A DNA stretch of 64,000 nucleotides from Lateolabrax maculatus (taxonomy: Eukaryota; Chordata; Actinopteri; Acropomatiformes; Lateolabracidae), in the NCBI GenBank assembly GCA_031216445.1, contig CM062200.1:7703001-7767000 (forward strand), in the 5' to 3' direction. The position numbers and the translations under genes were made by a program. Of this stretch, positions 13,238 to 26,200 are shown piece after piece (the first letter of the stretch is position 1; each line of letters begins with the position of its first letter). The notes beneath the pieces are model-generated. The model had not been told where the DNA came from, ran no database searches, and saw only the letters and a list, made by a program, of their open reading frames with translations.

Positions 13238-14447
13238 TCTGAGTCAGCTGTGTTATACAGAGTGTTTGAGGACGTGTTGTTCTTCACAAAGATGACAAAA
13301 TAACGTATTTTCCTTTAGCATCTTGCAAGCATTTGAGGTGTAGCCCAAACCCAATGCTGCCTTCAGGGACTGTCGGAAGACTTTACAGTCAGATCGGAAT
13401 AGCACATGTACTATTAAGACTGTATAGGAAACTATTTACTAACGTTTTAAATTGTACAAGATCTGGTGTTTAGAGGAAACAAGAGCCACGAATTAATGGT
13501 AAAAGTGATAGGCCCACACATATATATTGTTTTCGCTGCGTTATGGGGTATTTTTCCAATCTCGTCTGTTGGTAAAGCACAAAGTAGCCAAGTCCTGCGC
13601 CACTGAACTAAAACAACTACAATTATCCTTTTAGGAAGCAAGTTTATTGTCGTTTCCGTCGTATTTGGGTGATTTAAGTCAAATATAAGTTCGGACGTAA
13701 ACATTTACGAGGAACCCTGAACGCAGCAGTTGTAATTTTCCGGGTTTACGTGGTTTACGTCAACGATCACGTTAAAGGTCATTTACATATTAGTTTACTA
13801 TAATGATTATCAAATGACTCTCTGAAATGTTTTATACAGACCCGCTATTCTCTTATAACTATGTATTTGCCAACTGGTTGGTTTAATGTTGTTATTTTTT
13901 TTTTTTAACTATTTGATAGACAAAACAATGGCAGTGCATGAATCAAAATAAGGAGGCCAGTCAGCTTCTACTGTTCTGTTAGAGAACCAACTACTGTACT
14001 AGACTTTCTTTAGATTATGAATTCAGACTATGGAACAAAATTCACATAGTACCATAAATATATCCTGAAAATTTGAGAAAATCAATGCAAGAATTTCTGT
14101 ATTTTACTCTTAATGTTAAACTTCTTTCTGTAACTGACCCTTTTAAATAAGCCAATATTAGTTTGTTCTGCTGCAGACCCATGAAGCCTTTGTTTATTTT
14201 GAATATTTGATTTTCAAATGCAAATTAGCTGTCACCATATTAGCAGATTCTTTTCCTGGAATACATGTGTTGAACAAATGACCATCCTGCCTGCTCACCT
14301 CTGCCCAGGAGAACAATGAAGTCAGTCATGCTGAACAATTGCTGACCCATGAGTTATGTTTCAGTGAATGAGATGAGCCAACAGGATAGCCGGCTGAATA
14401 CTCACTCTTGACTGACTACGATCCGATATACAAGCTAAAGTACAAGC
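13238..14447. promoter_or_regulatory. intergenic space between fbxl15 and the GPX gene
   Basis: The 1.2 kb between two divergent start codons must hold both promoters. The fbxl15-proximal part (13080-13780) is richer in CpG, with several ACGT cores (TTTACGTGG and TTTACGTCA near 13745-13760). The GPX-proximal part is AT-rich. No exon was recognised. Confidence 0.4.
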
Positions 14448-16013
14448 ATGGCGAATAAATCAATCTATGATTTTTCTGCTGAGACCCTGGATGGACAGCC
14501 GGTTCCGCTCAGTAACTACAGGGGTAAAGTGCTCCTCATTATCAATGTTGCCACCTTCTGAGGGTCAACAATAGAGGAGGTAATATTTTTTAAGAACACT
14601 GATTGATTACAGTCAGATCACTTTATCTCATAACACATAACCTGTGCAGTCATTTTTGTTAAAGGCATTTGATTTTGTGTCCTGTTCCCTCAGTACCACC
14701 GACTGAATGCACTGATGGAAATGTTTGGCGACCTCAACTTCACCGTCTTAGGATTCTCCTGCAACCAGTTTGGTCTTCAGTCACCTGGTAGGTACACTGA
14801 AGCTTTGAAATATGACAGAAATAACAGATTATTGACCTGGTAGTATACTGCACCTAGGGAACTATGCTCTGCATCAGTGATGGGAAATGCTGCACTTAAG
14901 AGCAATTTTGAGTACATCTAAGCCTATTTTCCATTTTTTGCTGCTTTATACTTCTACCCCATTATATTTCAGATGGAAATATTGTACTTTTTACTACATT
15001 TATTTGACAGCTATATTTTACTAGTTTCTTTTCAGATTTTACATTGAAACATATCTGATGAGCTTATAGAGCTGTTAAAGAATAAACTGGTCATTTTAAA
15101 CCTTTTTTGATCTTGTCTGGTTGGAGCCCATTGTCACATTTGAGTTGTCAAAGAGTGATTTCATCTCCAGACTTCTCAGATGGTTTCATTAAAATAACCA
15201 ATTGAGGCCCAATAATTCACAAAATGAGCAAAGATTACGTCCAAAGTCAGAAAAAATAAATACATAGATGGCTCAATCATCTTACTTTTTGTTAAGTAGG
15301 ATTTTGAATGGTACTTTTACTTAATTAAAACATCTGAATACCTATTCCACCACTGACATACAACGCTATGTGACATTTGTTTATTTTGAAGACAAAGTTG
15401 TGAATACACACATTATGGTTTTCATGAGGCTATGTTTAAAAACCCATTAGTAATAACTATTTCTGCTTTTATTTTTTCAGAGGTGAATCATGAAACCCTC
15501 AATATTCTGAAGTATGTGAGACCTGGTGGGGGGTTTGTGCCAAAGTTTCCTGTTTTTGGCAAGGTTGAGGTGAATGGATTAAATGAAGAGCCTCTTTTCA
15601 CCTATCTAAAGGTAGTGTGTTGTACAATTTGAACATATGAGACTAATGGATTACATTTTTAGTCATATAGTATATTTGTCAGTGACAGAAACACTGTCAT
15701 TTCTCATTTGCTACAGGAATCCTTGCCATTTGTGAACCCTGTTATTGGAGAGTCAAAGAAATTCTACTGGTCCCCAATAAAAGTTAATGATATTCGGTGG
15801 AATTTTGAGAAGTTCCTAATCGCTGCAGATGGCATGCCCTTCAAAAGGTAAAGTAATCAACCATAGACCTCAAGTTAAAAACCCAATCAGCCCTTCATTA
15901 GGCCAAGCATGGGTTTAACTATTATAGTGGCTCTAATGTTTTTCCTTTACGGCAGGTATGAACTTCATTGCCCCATTGAGAACGTGGAGAAGGACATAGC
16001 AGAACTTCTATGA
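14448..16013 (+). CDS. selenocysteine glutathione peroxidase, GPX3-like group
   Basis: Reduces hydroperoxides with thiols as donor. Five exons: 14448-14579, 14694-14787, 15481-15611, 15717-15847 and 15956-16013; 181 aa counting Sec. The in-frame TGA at 14559-14561 is residue 38 and sits in the family active-site context VATFUGST (usual: ASYUGLT). The partner residues are present: Gln in SCNQFG and Trp in IRWNFEKFL. RPGGGFVPKFPVFGKVEVNG and SPIKVNDIRWNFEKFL match the GPX3/5/6 branch rather than GPX4/7/8. There is no N-terminal signal peptide (starts MANKSIYDFSAET), so it is predicted to be intracellular, unlike secreted GPX3. A SECIS lies in the 3' UTR and AATAAA at 16226-16231. Fish databases may call it gpx9 or similar; I am not sure of the symbol. 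A conventional annotation would stop at the TGA. Confidence 0.92.
14559..14561 (+). other. UGA recoded as selenocysteine
   Basis: TGA in frame within exon 1 of the peroxidase. Coding continues without another stop through four further exons to a natural end, and the position is the peroxidatic residue of the family. The SECIS at 16040-16105 supports recoding. Confidence 0.93.
14875..15355 (+). repeat. inverted-repeat (MITE-like) fish element in GPX intron 2
   Basis: Begins CAGTGATGGGAAA and ends TTCCACCACTG, so the ends are imperfect inverted repeats. The interior has 'ttatttgacagct' and 'gtactttttactacattta' blocks shared with the copies at 33683-34090 and 58860-59255. The divergence indicates an old insertion. 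Confidence 0.7.
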
Positions 16014-16039
16014 TGGATTTTCTTCAATTTGTCACCGCT

Positions 16040-16105
16040 GGCAGAGTGACGATCCCCCAGTAAATGCACTACCCGTGCACCTGAGCTGGATCTGATAGGA
16101 AGAGG
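16040..16105 (+). promoter_or_regulatory. SECIS element of the GPX mRNA
   Basis: The 3' UTR folds as a SECIS. The quartet GTGAC at 16046-16050 faces CTGAT at 16092-16096. The helix pairs GATCC..CCAG (16051-16060) with CTGGATC (16086-16092), with a two-C bulge. The unpaired TAAA at 16061-16064 supplies the conserved AA of the internal loop. An apical hairpin TGCAC/GTGCA (16065-16079) closes it. The start is GUGA rather than the commoner AUGA. Folding was done by eye. Confidence 0.8.
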
Positions 16106-16468
16106 AACAGGCCTCAGGGCTTCAGTGCATTCACTCTGAGAACAAGTTCCCTTCGGCCACTGGCGAAAATTTCATGTCACTGTCACACTTTTCTCTAATG
16201 CGATGGTGTCTGTTACTCAAAAATGAATAAAGATGAAACATATAAAACAAATATTCTAGTAGTTGTGGATGCTTTTGTTGTAACTCGTGATGATACTATA
16301 TTATTAATAGGTTGAATGGGTCGAGCAGCAGTTTTTTATATTATATATATATTTTTATATATACATATATATGATGTTTTACGGGCTTTTTTTTACAAAA
16401 TATATTTTATGATTTAATGTTTAGTATGAATTGGAACTGGCCCTTACGCCGACCCATACTTCCAACCC

Positions 16469-16480
16469 TGCGCATGCGTA
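16469..16480. promoter_or_regulatory. NRF-1-type site in the ndufb8 promoter
   Basis: TGCGCATGCGTA matches the nuclear respiratory factor 1 consensus (YGCGCAYGCGCR) at all but one position. It lies about 36 bp upstream of the ndufb8 start codon. NRF-1 sites are typical of nuclear genes for oxidative phosphorylation, which fits. The start codon itself lies in AAACATGGC, a YY1-type context. Confidence 0.65.
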
Positions 16481-16515
16481 CTTCTCAGTCTGTCAGACAG
16501 CAGCGGCCAGTAAAC

Positions 16516-19152
16516 ATGGCTGGTGTTGGCTTCCGGCGCTGGGCCCAAGCCCTTTCTAAAGGGAAAGGTTCGGGCATTTCAGCCCTTTTGTCGGGATGCA
16601 GAGCAGGTCAGTAGTGTTATATCTTTTTGTCATACTGTTTGATGAATTCCTCTAAAGATACGTGTCTGAGTTTCACGTTAAAAGCATCGAATGGACGTAA
16701 CCTTGACATGCTAATGTTGGCTTAAGCTATCTGTGCGGTTACCGCTGTTCTGAACGAGGCTGTCGGACACAGTAACTGTTGTTTCTTTATTCTTTTTCGC
16801 TCACTTCCACTGGGTTTATTCACGTATGCAATTGTTTGGGGTTTCAGCCTCCGGGGTGTCAAAGGACACTGTACTTGGTCCATACCCAAAGACCCCCGAG
16901 GAGAGAGCTGCTGCTGCAAAGAAGTACAACATGAGGGTTGAGGACTATGAACCATATCCCGAAAACGGCGAGGGGTGAGCTTTATTTTTAATAAGCCTGC
17001 CATTCATCGTAGTTTAAACTGTTGTGGTTTTCTCTGCAGTTTTAAAGCAGGTATTGAAAAGTGATGTTTACCTCATATATTGTTATGTTTACCAAATACA
17101 CCACCACTGTGCGAATCACAAGTCACAAAGTTGTTACATAGATGATTAACTATATGACATTGTTGTGGTTTTGTAGCTATGGTGATTATCCAAAATTACC
17201 AGAAAGATCTCAGCATGAGAGGGACCCCTGGTACCAGTGGGACCATCCTGACCTGAGGAGGAACTGGGGAGAGCCGGTAAGATACTGAGGATTTTATTTC
17301 CGAGGATTTATTTATCGTGATATTGGGCTCACATTATTAGTTTATTTGTCAAGCCATAAGTATCAAGAAATTGAAGCACAGGGGTCTGTTCCACCAAATT
17401 TGCAACATAATTTTCAACATGAAATAATCGTATTGCTCATTCTGACACATTTCACTCATCACACCAATCAAAGTCAAATATCTGTATGCTGCATAATTTT
17501 GTGTGACTGCCTGGAAGTACCACTGTAGCATTAGATTTTGACATTTCTGTAGATAATAACAAATACATTTCTAAAGTGTATTGTATCATTCATATTGCTT
17601 TTGGATATTTATACAGTATTCAGATTGAGAGGCACTGCTCTCTTCACACAAGGCAGTGTCTCTGTACAATACCCAGTTCACCTATATGACAACATAAATG
17701 GTTGCCCATGAACGTTAATCAGTGATTGTTCTCTGTCTATTTTTAGATGCACTGGCATTTTGACATGTACATCAGGAACCGTGTGGATACATCTCCCAGC
17801 CCTGTCTCCTGGTCCACAATGTGCAAACAACTGTTTGGTTTCATCGGGTTCATGCTGTTTATGTTCTACGTTGGGGAGAAATTCCCATCTTACCAACCTG
17901 TTGTAAGTACAGACCAATGCTAGGAATTACTTTTTGTATTTCATACTAGTTTCAGGTACTGTGAAATTACCTGATCAATTAAACAGTAGTTTTAAAATGG
18001 AGAGGATTCCTGGTTTTAGTTCACTACTCCGTCTTATCAAATTATTTGTTTTTCTCCTCTCTTTGTATAATCTAATCATCCCAGATGTTTTCACCTGCCC
18101 CATCCACAGTATTAGATAACAGATACAGTAAAATGTTCTTGAGATTAAATAGTTAAATGTCTTTAATTTTGTCCTTTTTCTGTCTGCACATATTGACATT
18201 TTTAAATACATCACTTTGCTTAGTGCTTCAGAGTTATTCCTTACCAACTAGTCAGAGTAAAAATTCCTCAAATTGCTTTCCTGTTTGTCTGGCATATACT
18301 ATAAATCATAGCTGCACTAAGTTCATGTTCTGTTAAGGATACACAGTAGTATCTACATTTTTAAAGGTGTACAGAGAAAAATTCTGCTCAGACTTGAGGA
18401 TTACAACATTAGCCAGACATCTCTGATTATATTAATATTAACCCATATTTTGGATAATTATTTGAGTTTGCAAAATACATTTTTAATGCAAAATAAATAA
18501 ATTTGAGAAACTTTCAGAACATATTTCCATGTAACATGTTACAGTTAACTGGCTAACTTGTCAACTTACTTTGAGACAAACACCCCAGACAGCCAGATAA
18601 CAAATTGTCCACCTAACTAATGGATCTGTAAAACTTGTTTTCTTGTAATCATGTGTTTATTATACTAAAAGTTGCTTCAAAGGGTTACTCAGCTTTACAA
18701 TTATTAAATCTCAGAAGGCCAAATAGCCATTATACAGGATAATTATTTCCAACTAGTAACTCTGACCTGTTTGTATGAATTGAAATTAAGGACCCTGTTT
18801 AATGTATGTTTTACTCCATCTTCAATTTGGAATCTCTCCATATCTCTCATGAATACTTCTAATCGTGTAGTTGAAATATGAGCAAGACTTTTTAATATAA
18901 AGGAGTTATATGAAAAATATTAATGTATGTATGTAAAAGTTTTTGAGTACTTTAATGTCTTCTTTTTAGAGCTGTGCCACCTGTACATGAAATACTTTTG
19001 ACTGTGTCCTTTTATTCACAACACGCACATTTTCAATAAAGCTTTTGTCTTTCTTCCAGGCACCAAAACAGTATCCCTATAACAACCTCTACCTGGAGAA
19101 GGGAGGGGATCCAGAAAAACAACCAGAGGAAGTCAAACATTATGAAATCTAA
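16516..19152 (+). CDS. ndufb8: NADH:ubiquinone oxidoreductase subunit B8
   Basis: Accessory subunit of mitochondrial complex I, in the distal membrane arm (ND5 module). Five coding exons: 16516-16606, 16848-16974, 17177-17276, 17747-17902 and 19060-19152; 188 aa against 186 in human. Residues 1 to about 30 are basic and hydroxylated with no acid residues (MAGVGFRRWAQALSKGKGSG), fitting a mitochondrial presequence. The conserved core has GPYPKTPEERAAAAKKYNM, the DPWYQWDHPDLRRNWGEP segment and MHWHFDMYIRNRVDTS. One membrane helix, LFGFIGFMLFMFYVGE, is encoded by exon 4. The last intron is long (1.16 kb) and AT-rich. AATAAA lies at 19196-19201. The sec31b CpG region starts only about 200 bp downstream on the same strand, the same order and orientation as in human. 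Confidence 0.95.
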
Positions 19153-19379
19153 TCACTAAAATCTGATTCTACTTGTGTATATATATTTCTGTCAAGAATA
19201 AAAATGTTAAAAGTTACATTCCTCCCTGTGTTGCCCCTTTTTTCAGTATAGAAAGAAAACCCTTTATTTTTATTCTTATTAAAAAATTTAATTTAACAAA
19301 CAAAGAACATTTAAAAAGCATTGGATCCCTCTGTATGAATGCAGTGTGTTTATATACAAGATAAACGTGTTGGGTCAAC

Positions 19380-19780
19380 GGTGACATCGGGGTTACTTTG
19401 GGCCACAACCAAACGCGAAAAGAGCTCGTCGGCCTCCGTAGCGCAGTGACAACACGGCAGAGCACTTTGGTCGCCAGGAATCTGCCCGTGGCTAATCTGC
19501 TGCTAGCCGGACCGATCAGTAGAGGCTCTCCGGTTGGTCGTGGATGCGGACAGTCGCGCCGTGATATAGACAGTTGACGTGAGTTCCTCTCTAACCCATG
19601 TTTGTGTTTCCTTCGCTGAGTTTTAACCGCGTGTGACACAAAACTCGCGGCTGGTTTTTCTGTTGAAATGTGGAAACAAGGGTGGTGGCTGCTCGCTGGC
19701 GGCTCCGGTTATTCACCGCAGTCACCGGCGGCAGGACGAGACGGTAACGGCCCACGGGATCTCTCACTTGTGTAGTGGCA
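19380..19780 (+). promoter_or_regulatory. sec31b: sec31b CpG-rich promoter and 5' untranslated exon
   Basis: CpG density rises sharply between ndufb8 and the first coding exon of sec31b. A good donor, GAC|GTGAGT, at 19579 suggests a non-coding first exon of roughly 19430-19578. It would be spliced to an acceptor (TCCAG at about 20268 or TTGTAG at about 20284) just before the ATG at 20293. The exact transcription start is not defined. Confidence 0.55.
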
Positions 19781-20292
19781 TGAATGACAAATTATTTGAT
19801 CCCCTAAAACTATCCCGAGTGATAGTTAGTCGGTGTTTACAGTGTTATTAACTCATTTTAACGGTAACGGTGTTACCGCGAAATGCTAACGTTAAGTTAG
19901 CTCATCCTTATATCAGGTTGGCTTAACGCCACGTTAAATTATTGTCTGAGTGGCTTATTGTCATTTTAATGTACAGAACATCACCGGTTACTACATTTAA
20001 TTTAATACTATGTACTTAACCTATAATATTGGTGTAAAAAACATTTTGTAAAACGAGTGGAAGTGGAGCGGTTCGGTAAATTAACGTTAGCCAGCAGTTT
20101 CAGGAAGTAGTCGGAGGCAGCCTGTTGGAGCCAAGGTAGAAAGTAGGAATATTTGTCACTAATCACTATCCCCTAATTTAAAGGTAGATAACGGTGTGTT
20201 GATAATCCACAACAAGTGCAAATAAATGTGTCCTCCTTTGATTTAGTGGAGTCGGTTCGTCTGTCCAGGGCTTTGATTTTTGTAGAAGAAAA

Positions 20293-23200
20293 ATGAGGCT
20301 GAAGGAGATCCAGAGGACTGCCCACCAGGCGTGGAGTCCAGCCGGGCATCATCCCATCCACCTGGCCTTAGGAACATCAGCTCAACAGCTTGATGCCTCT
20401 TTCAACACCACAGCTGCCCTGGAGATCTTTGAGGTGGATTTTTCCGACCCCTCTCTGGACATGCAACTCAAAGGGTCATTACCCACCGCAAACAGGTGAT
20501 TTACAGGAGGGTTACAAGATTGTAAGCCACGATTCTTCTACCACTGTCCACATCAGCTTTGATGTAATATTTGTCTTGCTGGTTTATTTTGGTACATGAA
20601 CAGAAGCTACTTCAGCTTTACTACAAGCCACAGAAATGAACTGTCACAGGAGTAGGGCGTGTATACATGTGGAAGCTCCAGTATTCTGGTTGTAGTCAGG
20701 ATTGATTTCTAATCCTGATAACACAAAATATTTTTAAGGGGTTAATCATGACAATACTTCACCCCTTCTGATCTGCATGTTATGAAACTTTGTTTAAAGT
20801 TTGCGTTGGAGAAAAAATAAATTCTGCACGGAAGCTAAATCAATGTAAAAAGTTTAACCTTAAATAATTATCTTGACACATAAGTCAAAAATCTTCCTCC
20901 TTACTCTCAGTGTTATGTAGTTTGGAAAAGCACTTCTTATGTTAGCTCTTGGGCCATGAGTATACCATTTATATAAAATAACTTGCCATACTTTTTATAT
21001 TCCAAAGGTTGCACAGTATCGTATGGGTGAATTTTGGAATGGGAGCTGATGGTACTGGAGGGAGACTGGTTGGTGGCAGTGAAAATGGCACAATAACTGT
21101 ATATGACCCAGAGGCCATAATGAGCTCTGGACCAGAGGCAGTAGTGGGAGAGTCTGAAAAACACACAGGACCCATTCGAGCACTTGATTTCAACCCTTTT
21201 CAGGTAAATGTCAAAATATTTTGTGCTTGTAGAGACAGTTTGTACGGAAGGACTTCTCTTTCCTGGTAATGTAGTGCACATTATTCTTCTCTCTAATCTA
21301 TTTTTCCTCTCTCAGAGTAATCTCCTTGCATCAGGAGCAAATGATTCAGAGATATATATCTGGGATCTGAACAACTTTAGCAGTCCAATGACACCAGGAG
21401 CAAAGACACAGGTGGGTGTGATTGAGAGATCATAGGTTTAATGAATTTCACATGTGTGTTGTGAGGAATGAGTTGACTTCCTTTTTTAAACCTGGCCCAT
21501 TTACAGTTTAAGTCAAAACACAAAATAGAAACCACAGCTTTCTCCTCGTTTCTTGTTTGTGAGTCAAGAGTGAAAGCTACAAGAACGTTTTGTGTACGGT
21601 TTCAATTTCATGTGTTGTTTGTGTGTGTTTTACTGCCCTTAGATAATGGAGTTAATGATGCCTTAACTTTTACTGATTATCTTGATTCCACATCACTATA
21701 AGCAGCTTTCACTAAAGGGCCATTTAAATAGGTACCAGTAGTGTTTGCATGACACAGGACTTGTAGTATTATCATTTAAATATCAGGGATCTGTTTGTGT
21801 CGGACTCAGTCACGTTTGTTTAGACAGTAACAGCCTTTGTTTTTTCTATCTATCAGCCTGCTGAAGACATCAGCGTTGTGTCCTGGAACAGGCAGGTTCA
21901 GCACATCCTGGCCTCTGCCAACCCCAGTGGGAAAGCAGTCGTGTGGGACCTGAGAAAGAACGAGCCCATCATCAAGATCAGTGACCACAGCAACAGGGTG
22001 GGTTTAATACAAAATACAGCAAGTCCATGTCTAAAGTTACCCTCTGACCAATCACTGCAAGTCTGTTTTTCATGAATCAACCAATAAGGCTGATCTGCCA
22101 CACGCATTTTTAGACGATTATTTGTTTGTGTAGGAGTTATTCACAGGCCTTGTCTGTTCTTACATATTGGCCATTGTACCCCAGTCAATGCAGAGTCTGA
22201 CTGTTGATCAGTCAAATTACAGCAAGACAATGGCTGTGTAAAAGCAAGGACTTTGTATCTGAATGGCTTTTTGTGGTTCTTGTCACTGAGCCATACTTTC
22301 TTCTTCTGTTTCTTGGCAAACACATAAGAATGAATGATTACTGTATACAGTATCATAGGTACTCCAAACCATTAAAAATTAATAATTAGTGGTTTTCTAA
22401 AAAAAATAAAACAATTGTTAAGCTTAATGTGAATGTGAATCCAAAACATAATTTTCTAGTTGACCCTCATCAATTTTTATTTATAGAGCCAAAAAATTTA
22501 ACAATTTGCCTCAGTGGGCTTTACAATCTGTACCTCATTTGTCCTTAGACCTTTACACCCTGTAGGAAATCCCTATTATCATGCCAAGTCTCATCTGTCG
22601 TGTGATTTCAGATGCACTGTTCAGGAATGCTCTGGCACCCTGATGTGGCCACTCAGTTGGTGCTGGCCTCTGAAGATGACAGACTGCCAGTCATCCAGAT
22701 GTGGGACCTCCGTTTTGCCACATCACCCCTTAAAGTCCTTGAGAACCACACAAGGTGAGGCTTTAACAGTTTGTGTGTCATGCTAATTTCTGTATTTCTT
22801 TGTCACCTTGCAGAATATACTGTATGCACTTTCTTTTGGTATTTTCTTACAGAGGAATTCTGTCTATATCCTGGAGCCAGGCTGACTCTGAGCTCCTCCT
22901 TAGTAGTGCTAAAGACAACAGGATCCTCTGCTGGAATCCAAACACTGGAGAGGTATAGGACATTAATTGCTGTTTTTCCATTATCATTGAATGACCTCGG
23001 CTCATTATTGTGACTTTGTTTCGATGCCGTGGATTCTCACGTGTCATTTCCTCTATTTTAGGTAATTTACGAGCTTCCAACAATAAACCAGTGGTGTTTT
23101 GATGTCCAGTGGTGCCCCAGAAACCCAGCCCTGCTCTCAGCCGCCTCATTTGATGGGAAAATCACGGTCTACTCTGTGATGGGGGGGAGCTTGAAAGCTC

Positions 23201-26200
23201 AGCAGCAAAGCACAGCTGATAAGGTAGTGGCTATTCTAATGTGATATATTTAATCCCGAAGCATGTGTGCTGAGCTGCATTGTTTGTCCACAAGATGGTG
23301 CTGGTGTGAAGGGATAGACATTGACTAATGAATAACTGTTTGTCATGGACATTTCAGAATATAACATTGAATTTGAAAGCTGGTTGAATGACTGGCTGGA
23401 ATTTCAGAAGTAATTGCCTCAGCAGGGGTGCAATTAATGATTGATTTCATCATTTATTAATCTGCTGATTATTTTCTCAATTATGCGTTCATCGTAGCGA
23501 TTCTTAATCAATGAATCGATTATCAAGATTGTGGTGGTGGTTGTTGTTGTTGAATTTTATGCCGATTGACTAATTGTGCCCCAGAGAGTTGTTTTAACAT
23601 TTAACATTTTATTTAACAGATATCCTCCTCATTTGATACAATGGATCCCTTTGGTACAGGGCAGGTGCTGCCTCCATTGCAGGTTCCTCAGCCTACAGTG
23701 CAGGACACCATAGTTCCCCCTCTGAAGAAGCCACCTAAGTGGGTGCGCAGGCCAGTGGGGGCTTCCTTTGCTGTAAGTGCAACATTAAAAAATTTTATTA
23801 GCTTGTTTATGGAACAGGTCTTAAATTTCCCTCCATGACTGATCGGTTGTTTGTTTGTTTTTTATTTCCAGTTTGGTGGAAAGCTGGTAACCTTTGAGAA
23901 TCCCAAGCTACCTCCAGTGCAGAGCCCCCAGCCAGTCGCCAGGCAAGTGTTTGTGAGCCAGGTTACCACGGAGACAGAGTTCCTCCAGCGCTCCAGGGAG
24001 CTGCAGGCAGCCCTGCAGTCGGGCTCCTTCAACAACTACTGCCAGGCCAAAATTCAGAACGCCAAGTCAGATGCTGAGCAGGACATATGGAAGTTCCTTC
24101 TGGTGGGCTTTCATGTCTTCATGATATTTGACATAACATTAAGTCAGTCATTGTGGTGTTATTGTATTTTAAACTAATTAATTTTCTCTGTTTACAGGTA
24201 AACTTTGAGGATGAAGCCCGCGTTAAATTCCTTAGACTTTTGGGTTTCAGCAAAGATGAACTGGAGAAAAAGGTATTCTGCCTCTGACTTTTAACTGTAG
24301 CTATTAGCTGATATCTGTGACATATAAACATGTATCTGTGTCTCATCCTGTGTCTTTGCTGTAAATTTTTTTGTATTTGTTCAGATTTCAAAATGCCTGG
24401 GGAAGAGTTTTCAGCACAATGGACATGGAATCGATGCCAAGGATCTGGCAGAAAAGATGCAGCGGCTCTCCACTGAGGTCAGCCATTCTCCACAAAAATC
24501 TTTTCAAATCTTGTTGGTCATTTTTATTTACATACCAAGTTTTGCAGCCCTTGTTGAGTGTAAAATATCCATTGTTGTATTTCCAGAGGACTGATGAAGC
24601 AACTGCGGTAGCCGATGCTAGAACCTCGGGTTCTGTTTCACCGGCAGACTTCTTTAGTCAGACCCCAAAGGAGAACTCCAACTTCCAGATCCCAATATCA
24701 AGTGGTAAAATCCCTCGTCTGCAAACATTTCTGTTTAGATGTCTTACATCTTGTCATTGTTGGTCATGACTTGAAATGTAACTGCAGTTTATGTTGGGTT
24801 TGTGGCTCATGACCTTGTCGTTCTTTTGAAGATACCGATGGTTTGATAAGCCAGGCGCTGCTGGTTGGTAACTTTGAGGGAGCTGTGGATCTGTGTCTGA
24901 ATGATGGTCGTTACGCTGAAGCCATCCTGTTGTCCATCAGTGGAGGAGAAGAGCTGCTCAAGAAAACTCAGCAAAAATACCTAAGCAAGCAAAAGAACAG
25001 CATTTCAATGGTAAGAGTATATTTGTTTGTTTCATTGTGGTTCAGTTGGTACAACCACAGGGGGGAAATATTTCAGCTGTATTTGTCCCCAACTGCAGCT
25101 TATATCATCAGTGGTGACCCAGAACTGGAGAGACATCGTGCAAAGCTGCGAGTTGGACAATTGGAAGGAGGCTCTAGCTGCTCTGCTGACCTACGCTCAC
25201 CCTGAAGATTTTGCCCGTCTGTGCGGTAAGTTGCTCACTTGTGCAGCAGCACATTGATCATGCTGCAACTTGCCTCTCTTCCAGGAGAACAGTACCATTT
25301 CAGCAGTACTTGTTTTACTTGCTGAATGACCTTTCTGTCTGTACTTATCCTCTGTCTGTAAGATTGTTTCATTCTGTAATTCTACTTGGTAGATACCCTA
25401 GGAGGCCGGCTGGAGCATGAGGGGACAGAGAAGCGCTGCCTGCAGGCCTGTCTGTGTTATATCTGCTCTGGAAACATTGAAAAACTAGTGGAGTGCTGGG
25501 CCTTGCATAGAGACAGCTCCTCCCCTCTTGGTCTAGAGGTAAAGTACAGTCTTTGTAAGGTTTGGTCTCTGTTTTTTATGAATGAAATGCTGTTTTAACT
25601 TCACTGTTGCATCAAGCACATGAGTGTGAGCCAAAATGAAATAGAAAAAAATCAACAAGGAGAGTATAATGGTAACCTAGGAGAAACAGATACATAATTA
25701 TTGATTTGTACTTAACAAAGACATCTCAAGTGTCTACCAGAAGGATCCTACTCCTTCAGGATGAATTAGGAATGGTTGCTTGTAGTGACATGCAAAACCG
25801 GTGTCGCAGTTTGAATAGAACTCGCAAGAGAACTTTTATTGCTGAACATGCAAAGTACTATTGTAGCCCAAAGCTATGCAGTCACAGTAACACATGTTTG
25901 TCTTTTCAGGACCTGGTCGAAAAAGTAATGATGCTGCGTAAGTCAATTGAACGCCTCCGCAACAGCGAGGTGGCGGTCCAGAGCCCCATCCTGGCCGAGA
26001 AGCTAACCTGCTACGCTGGCATTCTGGCTGCAGAGGGCAGTCTGGCCACTGCCATGACCTACCTGCCTGAGAACTCAGAACAAGTAAGAGGCATAGCAGT
26101 GACCTAATATAAAAAAATAAATCCATAGTTTTGCTCTGTTTGGATTGTAATAAATACGTGTGTGTTTGCACAATTTTGTCTTCCCAGCCTGGGATCGTGA

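Noticed and set aside
19431..19450. GCCTCCGTAGCGCAG resembles the start of an elongator tRNA-Met
   Set aside because: No matching B box, anticodon arm or 3' acceptor strand follows. It lies in the CpG-rich 5' region of sec31b and is treated as chance.
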